Assembly: GCA_029582165.1 (NCBI GenBank)
Contig: CM055868.1
Span: forward strand, 25,388,891 to 25,452,890
DNA: 64,000 nt
Reading direction: 5' to 3'
Source: Portulaca oleracea
Lineage: Eukaryota; Streptophyta; Magnoliopsida; Caryophyllales; Portulacaceae
Position 1 is the stretch's first letter, and the number at the start of each line of letters is the position of its first letter. Both the position numbers and the translations under genes were made by a program. Under the pieces are notes generated by a model. The model worked only from the letters and a program-made list of their open reading frames with translations, was not told where the DNA came from and searched no databases. Shown piece by piece: positions 1 to 9,560 of this stretch.

Positions 1-2180
1 ATTGTCCCAACTCCAACTTCTCATACACAGTATATGGAAGTAGGTTAACACTTACACCCAAATCCAACAAGGCTCTATCAATGGTCTGGCCAACTATGAC
101 TATGGAAATAGTATGGCAACCTGGGTCTTTAAACCTGGGTGGGATTTGGTGTGAGATAATGGAACTCACATTGGAGGCTAAGAAAGCCTTCTTTAGGACT
201 TGGGTTGTTCTCTTGGTGGTGCATAATTCTTTCAAGAGCTTAGCATAAGGAGGCATCTGCTGGATCGCATCAAGAAGGGGAATATTGATTTTGACTTGAG
301 AGAAAGTCTCTCTGATCTTATCAACATGGGTTTGGTCCTTATTCTTTAGCCTACTTGGGAAAGGAATGGCAGGTTTGTGAACCCGCTCAACATTTGCAAG
401 CACTTCATTCCCCTTTTTAGTTTCATCTTGCTTATCCCCTTTTTAAGTCAGGTTGTGGGGAAATGGGAACATCAACTAGGGCGTCAAAAGTAGCACCCTT
501 AGTAACAGAGTGAGTGACAGGCGATGAGGGAAGAGATGGATAAAGTTCACGGGCACATCCATAAGGTCTTGCACATAATGACCAGCTAAACAACTTGACC
601 TAAGTGAGGTGATTGCATTGAGTTTTTCACATTATTATCATGAATCGGTGGGCATGTGGATGATGAAGCCACATTCAGGTTGGTCTCGGGTTGACTAGGA
701 AAAGTCCATTTCTCCCTACCGACAACGACTAACTGAGACAGTTGTTCAACTATAGTCCTCATTGCCTTCTCTAAGCTATTATGTGATCTTTCTAGATTAT
801 TAAATCTTTTATCAATCTCATTATAGCCAGGAGGTTGTTGTGTATGATCAACTGGGACAAGAGGTGGTCAAGGTGGCCCTTGGTTAGGAGGTGGTTGGGC
901 TGAGGCGTTTCCATGAAACCCTCTAGTGTGTGTGTTAGGTCCTCCTATGTTTCGACCATGACTCCAAGAGAAGTTAGGGTGATTACGCCACCCAGGGTTG
1001 TAGGTCGGGGCAAAAGAGTCATTTCATGGTCTTTGGTAGGCCATGTTCATTTGCTCAGTTGCATTTGACAATTCGTAAGCATAATGAGGGCAAGCACTTA
1101 AGCTATGGTCTAAGGATTGGTAACAAAAACATGTATTGCTTTTAGGTTGAGGAGTAGTCAACTCCCTTAACTGGTTATCTAAAGCTACAAACCTAGACTC
1201 TATGTGGCTCAAGTCAGACACCACATGCATACCCCCCTTGGTACTGGCGATTCTAGAGCTTAAACTGTCATCCCTAGTGGTCTCCCATTACATTGTTTTT
1301 TCATCTAGGTCTTCTAGAAATTCCCATGTCGCGGTAGAATCCTTAGATAAAAACCTACCTTGACACATAGATTCCAGCATGGTTCTAGTCTGTTGGTCTA
1401 GACTTTCACAGATAATTTGGCAAAGACGCCATTGTTCGAGACCATGGTGGGGACACTAGGCTAACAAGTTTTTAAATCTACCCATACAACGCCAAAATGG
1501 TTCCCTATCTAACTGAACGACCTGATTGATTTCATTCCTTAATTTTACAGTTTTTCTGTTAGGAAAATATTTACGCAAGAAGACTTTAACAAAATCATCC
1601 CATGTAGTAATTGACTTTGTAAACAAACTGTCATCCATTTCTTAGCATTATCTTTCAGAGCAAAAGGAATAAATCTCAATCTAACCACATCAATAGAAAC
1701 ATTATGAAAATGCATCATACCACATACTTCTTCAAATTCACTCAAAAATAAATAAGCATCTTCAATTCCGGTGAATTTTGGAAGCATCTAAGTATAATGT
1801 GGTTTCAGTTCAAGGCTAACATTATTACCAAGATCAGGCACATTAAAACATGAAGGAATTGTCGAACGAGGAGGGTAAAAAGTCTCATTAAGAGCTTTTT
1901 GGTTCCCTTGTGCTTCAGCCATTTTATCAGGTTCAGGTTCAACCCTAATGAATCTTCTTCTTTTAGGATTTCTAACCCAAACCTTATGCAATGTCCAACA
2001 CCTATAGTCAATTTTTTTTCTTTTTTATTTTTTTATAAATTATAAAGAAAATAAAAGTTGTTTAAACTAACTAATGGATAACTTAAAATAAACAAGACAA
2101 ACAGATAAAATAAACTAAAGAAAAAGATACAGGATAATAAGTTTACTAAATAAAAGTAGGTAAATCGAAGACTCATCGTC
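1..2180 (-). pseudogene. Athila-group Ty3 gag-protease remnant
   Basis: Degenerate gag and start of pol of an Athila-type retrotransposon, read on the minus strand and cut by the left edge of the window. Gag starts near 1922 (MAEAQGNQKALNE). Core motifs follow: LPKFTGIEDAYLFLSEFEEV around 1735-1787, WDDFVKVFLRKYFPN around 1560-1600, LDREPFWRCMGRFKN near 1470-1510, and YNPGWRNHPNFSW near 965-1000. At 1-180 the protease region reads IDRALLDLGVSVNLLPY, where LDLG stands at the aspartic protease active-site position of this group. The frame is broken: a stop separates HYT from MLPKF near 1788, there is a frameshift near 1635, and several stops lie at 430-620. It probably makes no protein. Family assignment rests on motifs recognised by eye. 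Confidence 0.8.
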
Positions 2181-2195
2181 CCTGGCAACGACGCT
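2181..2195 (-). other. Primer-binding site of the Athila-type element
   Basis: The minus strand reads GCGTCGTTGCCAGGGA just inside the LTR end. Athila/Tat elements carry a GCGCCGTTGCCGGGGA-like primer site at this place. It separates gag (below 2000) from the LTR that starts at 2206, which fixes the orientation of the element. Confidence 0.65.
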
Positions 2196-2669
2196 AAGAA
2201 CTTATTGATTCTGAAATGTTAACCACAAGCACACGGTGTTCACTTGTAGTGTAGTCCAACAACTACGGGTCGATCCCATGATGGAAAAAATTAAAGAATA
2301 AAAGATGAAAAAAAATTACATAAAATATTGCCTAAGGACTTAAGAATAGAAACTAATGATAACTTAGTTTTTCTTTAAAACTTAATTAACTTACTAATGA
2401 AAGCTCCTAAATATACATAATTATTGTTGTACCCGCTACAAATAAAATAGACAAAAGAGATGAAAACAAAAAAAAAGGGCATTGCTCTTTGTCGCCCTTA
2501 TTTTGCTGTTCGTCGCCCTTAATTGACATGAAAATTCCATTTCATACCCTTCACCCTCAATACTTCCCAAACTCTTTCTCTCTCTTTCTCTCTCCTTCTC
2601 TCTCTAGAAGAAACTACCACTCTTTCTATCTGTAAATCCTCAAAACAAAACCCACTAATTTTTCTAGCA

Positions 2670-4259
2670 ATGAGTAATGAATCATCATCTGAAGAAGAAG
2701 AGGTAAATTTTATGTTTAATTGTTGTTTATTATGTTGAATTGGTAATTTTTGCGTCGAATCGTGCCAGATCTCGTTTAGACCAAGGCTGAGCCGCGGAAA
2801 TGTCGCGGCCCAACCAAGGTCGAAGAGCGCCCAGGACAAGCCTGGACCAAGGCCCAGACGCGCCCAGCACGCGGCTCGGCCTTGGTCCAGGCTTGTCCTG
2901 GGCGCTCTTCGACCTTGGTTGGGCCGCGACATTTCCGCGGCTCAGCCTTGGTACAGGCGCTTCTTGTACGTGATTAGGCCAAGGTTGAAACGCAATATGG
3001 ACGTGCGATTATATTGTATAATTATATATTTTTTTAAAAAAAAAACATGATTAATCTTATGTATAATTATATTTGATTAATTTTGTTTAGGTGTTGCTTG
3101 AGGAATTTGGGGGAGACGACATAGATTATTCGGGACAATTTGCAACGGAGCAGTGGTTTGATAATATTAGTGACCTACATGCATGGGCCGACTATTTGCA
3201 ACCGCGTCGTCTATTCGAGCACAATTGAGGAATTCGATTATAGATGGTCGTGTTTGGTGTCACAATTGAGGAAAAACATGTGGTGATCCCGCTGTGATAC
3301 GTCGGATGGCTCGGGTATTGAACAGTGAGATGCACCCAGAGGAGGAGCACGACATACCAGATCCTGAGAAAAAAGAACAGGGGAGAGGGAGACCGTCTAT
3401 AGGGAAGTCGACTAAACGTCAGCCAAGTAATTTTGAGTATCGTTGTTCAAAGAATCAGAGCAGCAAATCTAGCACACGCGGTAGCAAGAAACCCTCGAGC
3501 TCTTCTTCAGTTGGAGGCGGTGGATCATTTGGTAAGCGATATTATGTATTATTATGTGTAAAAATTAGCTGGCAAAAAAATTAAATGTGTTAACAACTTA
3601 ATAATCATACGCGCAGAGACCCAACAAATGACTACTGGTGCATTTCTTTGGCCAAATGACGTTCCTGATTTCATTATTCCATACATCATTGGCTGGACGG
3701 ATGTTGTCGACGATGGCGACTGTGGGTTTAGATGTATTGGAGAAGCTGGTTTTGGTGGCCAACATAAGTGGGCTATCGTTAGAAATACCATGAAAAATGA
3801 AATCAAATCAAATCCGCAAATGTACGATGCGGCTTACGGCTACGATGACGCGATGCGCATTGCCATGAACAGGATTGGAGGTCATTTGCATGGAAGATGC
3901 GGCCCAGAACATTGGTTAGAAACACCTTCTGATATGTTTCCCGCTGCCACCATACTGAACTACGTTTTTGTTAGTCTTGCAACTATTCATGGACGTGGCC
4001 AACATACAACTGAGTCATGCATGACTGTTTTGCCACTCAACGTACCGGCCGGTATTGTTGCTCCCGACGCAGCGTTCTAGCACATATCCACAAAGTCCAC
4101 TATGTTCTCGTGCATCTGCAACAAGGATGTCTTCTACCTCCGTTGGATATTAGATGGAGACGTGCCTGCGACTACTCCGTTGAAGGGTTTGATGTCCCTC
4201 TTCTCGACCGTTTTCAGTTGTGGTCTAGACTTAGACAAATTCGTAGGGATAACATATGA
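2670..4259 (+). pseudogene. MULE gene remnant with OTU-like cysteine protease domain
   Basis: Spliced gene remnant. Exon 1 is 2670-2702 (MSNESSSEEEE, donor GTAAAT). Exon 2 starts at 3091 after TTTAG and runs to a stop at 3228. Exon 3 (about 3294-3531) has the linker DPEKKEQGRGRPS, typical of proteins joining a FAR1/MULE transposase to an OTU domain, with donor GTAAGC. The last exon starts at 3617 after GCGCAG. The OTU domain (from about 3685) shows the active-site motif DDGDCGFRC (Asp, then Cys at 3721-3723) and, one frame over, the histidine motif HYVLVHL at about 4098. The switch of frame near 4065-4085 is a frameshift that separates Cys from His. No DDE transposase core is left between exons 2 and 3. 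OTU domains are cysteine proteases; here the protein is probably dead. Confidence 0.75.
2780..2952. repeat. Perfect 75-bp inverted repeat, GC-rich, 23-nt spacer
   Basis: Bases 2780-2854 are the exact reverse complement of 2878-2952, checked base by base. The spacer is 2855-2877. The arms are strongly GC-rich (CCAAGGCTGAGCCGCGG at the outer end) inside otherwise AT-rich intron 1 of the MULE gene. A transcript would fold into a 75-bp hairpin. Words such as CCAAGGCC and GCGCCC recur in two GC-rich segments at 5300-5420 and 5560-5720 of the same element. Confidence 0.95.
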
Positions 4260-4804
4260 TTTAGTTCGAATTATGCTACATTGTGGAAACATTGTTCATA
4301 CAATATAAAAAGATGGTTCTGGGGCAACATTGTTCATACAATATAAAAAGAAACCAAACGATACCAAATCGTCACATACAACATAAACTAAATTTAAATA
4401 AAGTTCAAATGTTCAAGCAGAAATAAACATCGACAAACTACAATCAGTCATCATCTTCCTCATCATCTTCCTCATCATCTTCTTCTTCTTCATCATCTTC
4501 TTCTTCAACCTCTGGGGCCGGACGTGGGGGGCCTGAATGTGCATATGCCGACACCACTGCTCATACATATCGAGGAGGCTGTTGTGAGACTCAATTGGTA
4601 CGTGACCACCCAACGGGAATTCGAACATATGCACTGCACGTCGTGGCCACTCATGAGCCCACTACAACATGAAACAAACATTCGATACCTCAAATTTAAC
4701 CCTAAACCCTAAAACCCTGCTACCCTAAACCATATAACCCTAATACTATAACACTTTGCTACATAAGGAAATAGGTTATTTGTGATGGTAGTTTACATTA
4801 GTAC

Positions 4805-5057
4805 GTAGGTTAATTTATAGTTCCAATATTAGCTGTAAATGTCATAAAAAGAGATTGAGTATGGATCCTGTTATTGTCCAAGGAGAGTGTATTTATTCCT
4901 GTTAATCTATGGCTAAAAAAGACTCATAAAAAGACTTTCTTTCCATCCATATATTAACAGGAACAAACACACTCTCCTTGTACAATAACAGAGTCCATAC
5001 TACACCTCTGTTCATAACACCTACAACTAATAATACTAAAACTATAAATTAACCTAC
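4805..5057. repeat. Imperfect inverted repeat, about 110-bp arms
   Basis: The left arm (about 4805-4912) and right arm (about 4945-5057) match in inverted orientation with substitutions and small gaps. Shared blocks include GTAGGTTAATTTATAGT at the outer ends, GGACTC/GGATCC-TGTTATTG, and AGGAGAGTGT near the middle. The spacer holds AAAAAGACT repeats. It lies between the two converging MULE genes and could be a small fold-back MITE. Confidence 0.6.
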
Positions 5058-5229
5058 TTACTACTCTAAACTACCAAACCCACAAACTTAACCCTAAACC
5101 CATATTTATATTTTATTTATACAATAATTCTACTTATTCTCATAAAAATATTATTATTTATATTAATAACACCTACAACTAATAATACTAAATTTATAAT
5201 TTATACAATTAAAAATAATAATATTGCAT

Positions 5230-5760
5230 ATCAAGTACACACAATCATGGTCAAATTTTTCAAAAACAAACAATTTTTTTTAAAAAAATGACAAATTTTG
5301 CCCGGAATGCCTAAAAGCTTGAACAAGACGGACCTTGGTGGCGGCGCTTCGACGCGATCGGGCGCCACGGTCATGGTCCGTCTTTTCTCGCGATGACATT
5401 CGGGCACAATTTTGTCCCGTTTTTTTCTTCTTTTTGGGAACATACACACAAACAAACCATATTAAACCGTTCTAACCAAACGAATTAAAATTTCATATCC
5501 AATACATACAAAATCAACTAGTTTAAAACCAAAAATGTGAAATTTTTGCCTGGAAAATAGCAAAAACGCGCCCAGAGCTAGACCGAGCCTTGGCTAGGCA
5601 GCGGCCAGATCGCGTCCGGGCCAAGGCCCAGCCGCGATCTGGGCGCCGCTGGGTCATGGCCCGGTCTTTTTCTGGGCGCGATTTGGGCGAATTCCGGGAA
5701 AAATTTACCCCTTTTTCGGTTACTTTAATCCCCACCATGCCCAATTAACCATCAAAACTT
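5230..5760. repeat. Two related GC-rich segments (tandem-like) inside the MULE
   Basis: Blocks 5260-5460 and 5540-5760 share their order. Each has an AT-rich stretch ending near AAATTTTTGCC(C/T)GG, then a GC-rich core with GGTCATGG(C/T)CCG, then AAAATTT(T/A)(G/C)CCC. Period is roughly 280 bp. No coding frame is convincing. The cores are full of short inverted repeats (for example GCCCAGCCGCGATCTGGGC). Confidence 0.5.
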
Positions 5761-7125
5761 ATAAAATTAAATCTATAAAACAAAAATTATTCAAAAAACA
5801 ACAACAAATTCAAATTTAAATTGATATAAACTTACTCAAACTTACCTTGATTTAGGTTGTAGGGTGGCTCGGCAGGTGGCGGCGGACGGCTGGCGGTCGG
5901 CGGGATGGCGGCGGACGGCTCCGGTGACCGGACCTTAGGATGGGTTGTAGTGAGAGAGAGATAGTGTGAGTGGAGAGATAGAGGGAGAGTGAGTATAGAG
6001 AGAGAGAGAGGAGGAGTGAGTTAGTGAGGAGTGAGGGGTATGTAATGGAAATGGCTTGGACAATTAAGGGCGACGCCAGTGATTTCAAGGCGACAAACAA
6101 AAAAGGGGAAAAAAATTGACAAATTTGACTTGAATACATCAAGTTGGAGCTTGTACGTATAAGTCATCATCACCTACACTACAAAACAAAATAGTAAAAG
6201 AGAAGGAACACAAAGTAAGAAAAGTCAAAATGAAATATGACAAAAAGTTGGTTGCAAATATGACTTTAGAAACTGAGCATGGAACCAGATAAATGGAAAC
6301 AGGCGAGTAAAAGAAATAGAAACAGAGAAGGAAAATAACACTCAAGAAAACTTGATAGATTAGCCCCTCTGAGATTGACCAAACTTGTTGTAATGACACT
6401 TGAATGGAAAAAAAATTACAACTTGAAAACTAGGGCTCACAGATTTGAAGAAAAAAAAATCCAACTGGAAAAAAAAATTCTAAGCACAAGACGAAATGGA
6501 AAGCTGGAAAAAAAATATTTTGATCTCTCTACCCATCCTTCTACCCATGTATTTATACATACATTCAGCCCCAACCTAACTACCCACACTCCACAAAATC
6601 AGGAAAGCCTCCAATTTCTTCGCCGCAGCAACAAATCTCTTGGCCTGGGCAGTTAGAGTTTCAACATAACAGTCAGCGTTGATCTTGCGATAATGGTGGA
6701 GAATCTTGGAGTTGTAGAAATTTTGTGAAAAAGAGGGTCACGGTAGTTGGATTTCTTGAATCGTGATGAACCTCGACTTGATAATGATAATCAAAGAAAG
6801 AAATAGTTTAACGGATGATGATGATCATATGAATGGAGAGAAAGATAGATGATGAACAGGGAGAAAAGGTGGGGTGGCACGTGAGTGAAAATGAAGTTGG
6901 GTTAGGGTTTACTTTGGGCTTATTTATTTCACTGCTCTTAGCCCAATTTGCTCTAATTCTGTCCAAATAAGCTATAAGTCCCATTTTTAGCATTTTTCTA
7001 TCATTTTCCAATTTTTTTCAACATGCAAAATCCGAATAAACTACATAAGATTTTAATTTAATATTTATTTTGAGCTAAATTAAATATATAGGTGAAGACA
7101 AAGTAACATAATTTTCGCTTGAACA

Positions 7126-9045
7126 ATACCTTCTACCTAAACCCACCATAGGAACCCTATATGGTTCTCATCATTCAAGAATTAACACATTTGAACTACA
7201 CACACATTTCAAATAATTAAAACATATTCATAACAAATGAAAAACTTGACATATTACTATACTCGCATTGCAAAGGCCATAACTCGACTTCTCGGCACCC
7301 AATAGACTTGGTTTTACACTTTCTGTAAACCTCGAGATGTCTAATAAAACTCTCATGTTGACCCCAAGATCTAAAACACACTATGAGGATCTTATAAACA
7401 TCCATAAATCAACCTTGTCCAGATCTGACCTAGGTTGGGTAATTGTCTCATAACTCGAATTATACACCTCGAAAGCCCGAACTGCAAAATTCCTATGAAA
7501 GCTAACATCCAAAGGAACATCCAGGCCAAACAGTAAAGTTAAATCTTGACTATGCAATTTATGATGGATGTTCGAACACAACCTATCAAAACTATCCCGA
7601 AACCGATTTAATTTTATTTTGTATCTCAAACCTTAACTCTAATCAATCCAATCCAAGACTCCAACTTGGACACCTAAACATCTAACCAAGGTCAAAAGAC
7701 ACCCTTTAACCCTCTTAACCCAACAAGACCAACCCCTATAACCTAATCAACACAATTTTCTCAGATAAACATATTAATTCTCAATTAGACACATAAACCT
7801 AAAACTCACATTAATAACCAAAATACACTAAACTTTGGACATCTAAACTTCATGAAAACATAACAAAACAACAAAAGCCTAATTACCACCGATTATGACC
7901 AAAATTGAACCATTTTAAATTTTAAGTAAAGAAAACTCCATAATAACGTAATAATTATATAAACACATACTAATAACATAATAATGTAATTACATAAGTT
8001 TGAAACTTTACTAAACATAATACATTATAAAACCTTTAAAAACAATCAAAGGACTTTTAGAATGGTCCTTAGGTAATTGAAACAAAATTTTCCATAAAGA
8101 AAAACCCGATAGAAACGTCATAATAATATAAACACGTGATAATCACATAACAATGACATAAATAATGTAATGTTTGAAATTTTAATAAACATAATATATT
8201 ATGAAATTTCGAAAAATAACAAAAGGAGTTTCCAAAACACTTTACGTTGTTACAATGTAATTTTATATATAAAACGAATATTAAACTTAAACTCTAATAA
8301 ACCATAAAATAAGACTATAACTAAATAATTTACTTGTGAACATGAAACTAAATGAGATTAAAACAAGAACATACTTAGTGAAACAAATCAACATGCATCA
8401 TTAATGAATTCATATTTAACAACTTAAACTAACCCTAATTCACGCATAAAACAATACTAACAAAAATTCTAACATGGCTTGCATACAATACCCAATATAC
8501 CTCACATATTAGCAACCATCAATAACAAAAATACAACAATTAAACACTTAATTTACGGTCAGTAGTTATATACAAAAGATTTACTCCTATTTAAATCATA
8601 TTACATGAAATAATAATGATGATAATAATAAAAAAAATAAATGGAAAACTTAGGATGGGTGGCGTCATATCAGAGACCGCGGACACGGTGAGCTTCGTGG
8701 CGTCGCGAGCGGCCGAAACCTGGCGGCAGCCAGCGGCGGCGCTCGTCGTTCGTGATCTGGGCAGTTGGGCAACAATTTCTGGCGATGTGGCGGTGGCCAA
8801 GGAGGTGACGTTTGACTACGAGGTTGGCGGTGCGATGTGTTGCAACGACGGTGGTTGTCAGCGTAAGGAAGAGAGCAAGAGAGGAAGAGATAACGAGGGA
8901 GAAAGAGAGACTGAGAAAAAGAAAACAGGCGACAATCGCTTTGATTTCCGACGATGGTTTCCCGCCAAGGTGGTGGTGACATCACTGTGGTTGGGTGCTT
9001 GCAGTTGTAGCAGAGGGAGAGGAAAGGGAGGTAGGGTTCACCCTA
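7126..9045 (-). repeat. Old Tekay/Del-type LTR remnant
   Basis: This gene-free stretch is a diverged relative of the 3.4 kb LTRs at 9561 and 15343. The alignment is collinear: 7126-7260 with about 10730-10890; 7320-7520 (AAACCTCGAGATGTCTAAT, TTCATGTTGA-like words, AAATTCCTATG) with 10940-11110; then AT-rich filler; then a GC-rich block 8640-9040 with 12011-12590. It was the landing site of the Athila element that ends at 7125. The GC-rich block has open frames on both strands, but they are not genes. Confidence 0.65.
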
Positions 9046-9555
9046 GGGGGGCGTTTGGCATGCAATGGGAATGGGAATGTGAATTCATAATGACACTGAG
9101 AATGGGAATTCATAATGGGAATGGGAATTAACATGTCTTTATAAATTACCAACTGTCTTGTTTGTTTTGTTGTATTTCAAATTGGGAATAAGATTGGGAA
9201 TAAACATACATTGACTAAAATGCCCTTTTATTGATTTATGAATGTTTTAATAGTAGGAAAATACGTAAACCCTATTGCATTACTAATATCTCAACCGAAG
9301 GATACGTAATAACAATAATATTTAATCAATATACGCAAAAGTAATACCATGTTTAGGCGACGGTAGCATGTAAGATTGACAATAAATGTGAGTTTTTATT
9401 TAATATAAGCAAAAGAAATGAATAAATGTGATTTTTTATTTTTTTAAACAAGGGTATTTTTGATATTTAATAATGACTAATGAATTCTCAATGTATATTA
9501 CCACACCCCCCATGATAATAGATTGTTGGGAATAGACCCCTTCTATTCTCATTTC
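9046..9555. other. Unclassified repeat-like DNA, no gene
   Basis: Starts TAGGGGGGCGTTTGGCATG, followed by GGGAATGGGAATG-type repeats that return as the complement (ATTCTCATTTCCATTC) just before 9560. A start of this kind is common in hAT-type MITEs. The matching far end is not identifiable, possibly because the TR-GAG element is inserted inside it. No coding potential seen. Confidence 0.4.
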
Positions 9556-9560
9556 CATTC

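Larger units (their letters stand above)
4413..6000 (-). pseudogene. Second, unidentified MULE gene (minus strand)
   Basis: The minus strand has a leader at about 5844-6000, next to the inverted terminal repeat, that ends in a canonical donor (AATCAAG then GTAAGTTTG at 5843). The last exon (4413-4690) encodes HMFEFPLGGHVPIESHNSLL, then a stretch rich in acidic codons when read in the frame giving EDEEEEDDEEDDEEDD. I do not recognise the product. Internal exons are not clear: the space between is filled with AT-rich sequence, an inverted repeat and two related GC-rich blocks. The gene faces the OTU gene, so the two converge near 4300-4400. Confidence 0.4.
2477..6108 (+). mobile_element. Mutator-like element (MULE) with long terminal inverted repeats
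   Basis: The two ends match in inverted orientation for about 110 bp: 2492-2610 against 5975-6096. Both contain GTCGCC, then CGTCGCCCTTAATTG, then CATTTC(A/C)ATAC-like sequence followed by a CT-rich tract. Long inverted repeats that run straight into a gene leader are typical of MULEs. Inside are a plus-strand OTU-type gene remnant (2670-4259) and a minus-strand gene with a spliced leader (5843-6000) and an acidic last exon (4413-4690). The flanks are A-rich, so no clean 9-bp target duplication can be called. It lies inside the Athila LTR and is therefore younger than that insertion. Confidence 0.7.
2206..7125 (-). repeat. Athila/Tat-type 5' LTR, split by a MULE
   Basis: On the minus strand the LTR starts with TGTTCAAGCG at 7125 and ends with TTCAGAATCA at 2206. 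The pieces flanking the MULE (2206-2476 and 6109-7125, about 1.29 kb together) align block by block with the solo LTR at 48918-50428. Shared blocks are the start TGTTCA(A/G)GC, the segment with TTTAATTTAGCTCAAAATAA, a TATA box (minus strand TATAAATAC near 6545), and the GGGATCGACCCGTA block next to the end. The solo copy proves the boundaries, because it has its own target duplication. Beyond 7125 the target is an older Tekay-type LTR. Confidence 0.75.

Noticed and set aside
2780..2952. MicroRNA precursor
   Set aside because: A perfect 75-bp duplex is not the imperfect fold of a plant MIR gene; small RNAs may still arise, but nothing in the sequence marks a mature miRNA.
6590..6720. Protein-like minus frame (KILHHYRKINADCYVETL)
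   Set aside because: The segment aligns with the U3 part of the solo LTR at 49370-49510, so it is LTR sequence; no family match.
7381..7629. 82-residue minus frame as a gene
   Set aside because: It lies in the diverged Tekay LTR and aligns with non-coding LTR sequence at 10940-11110.
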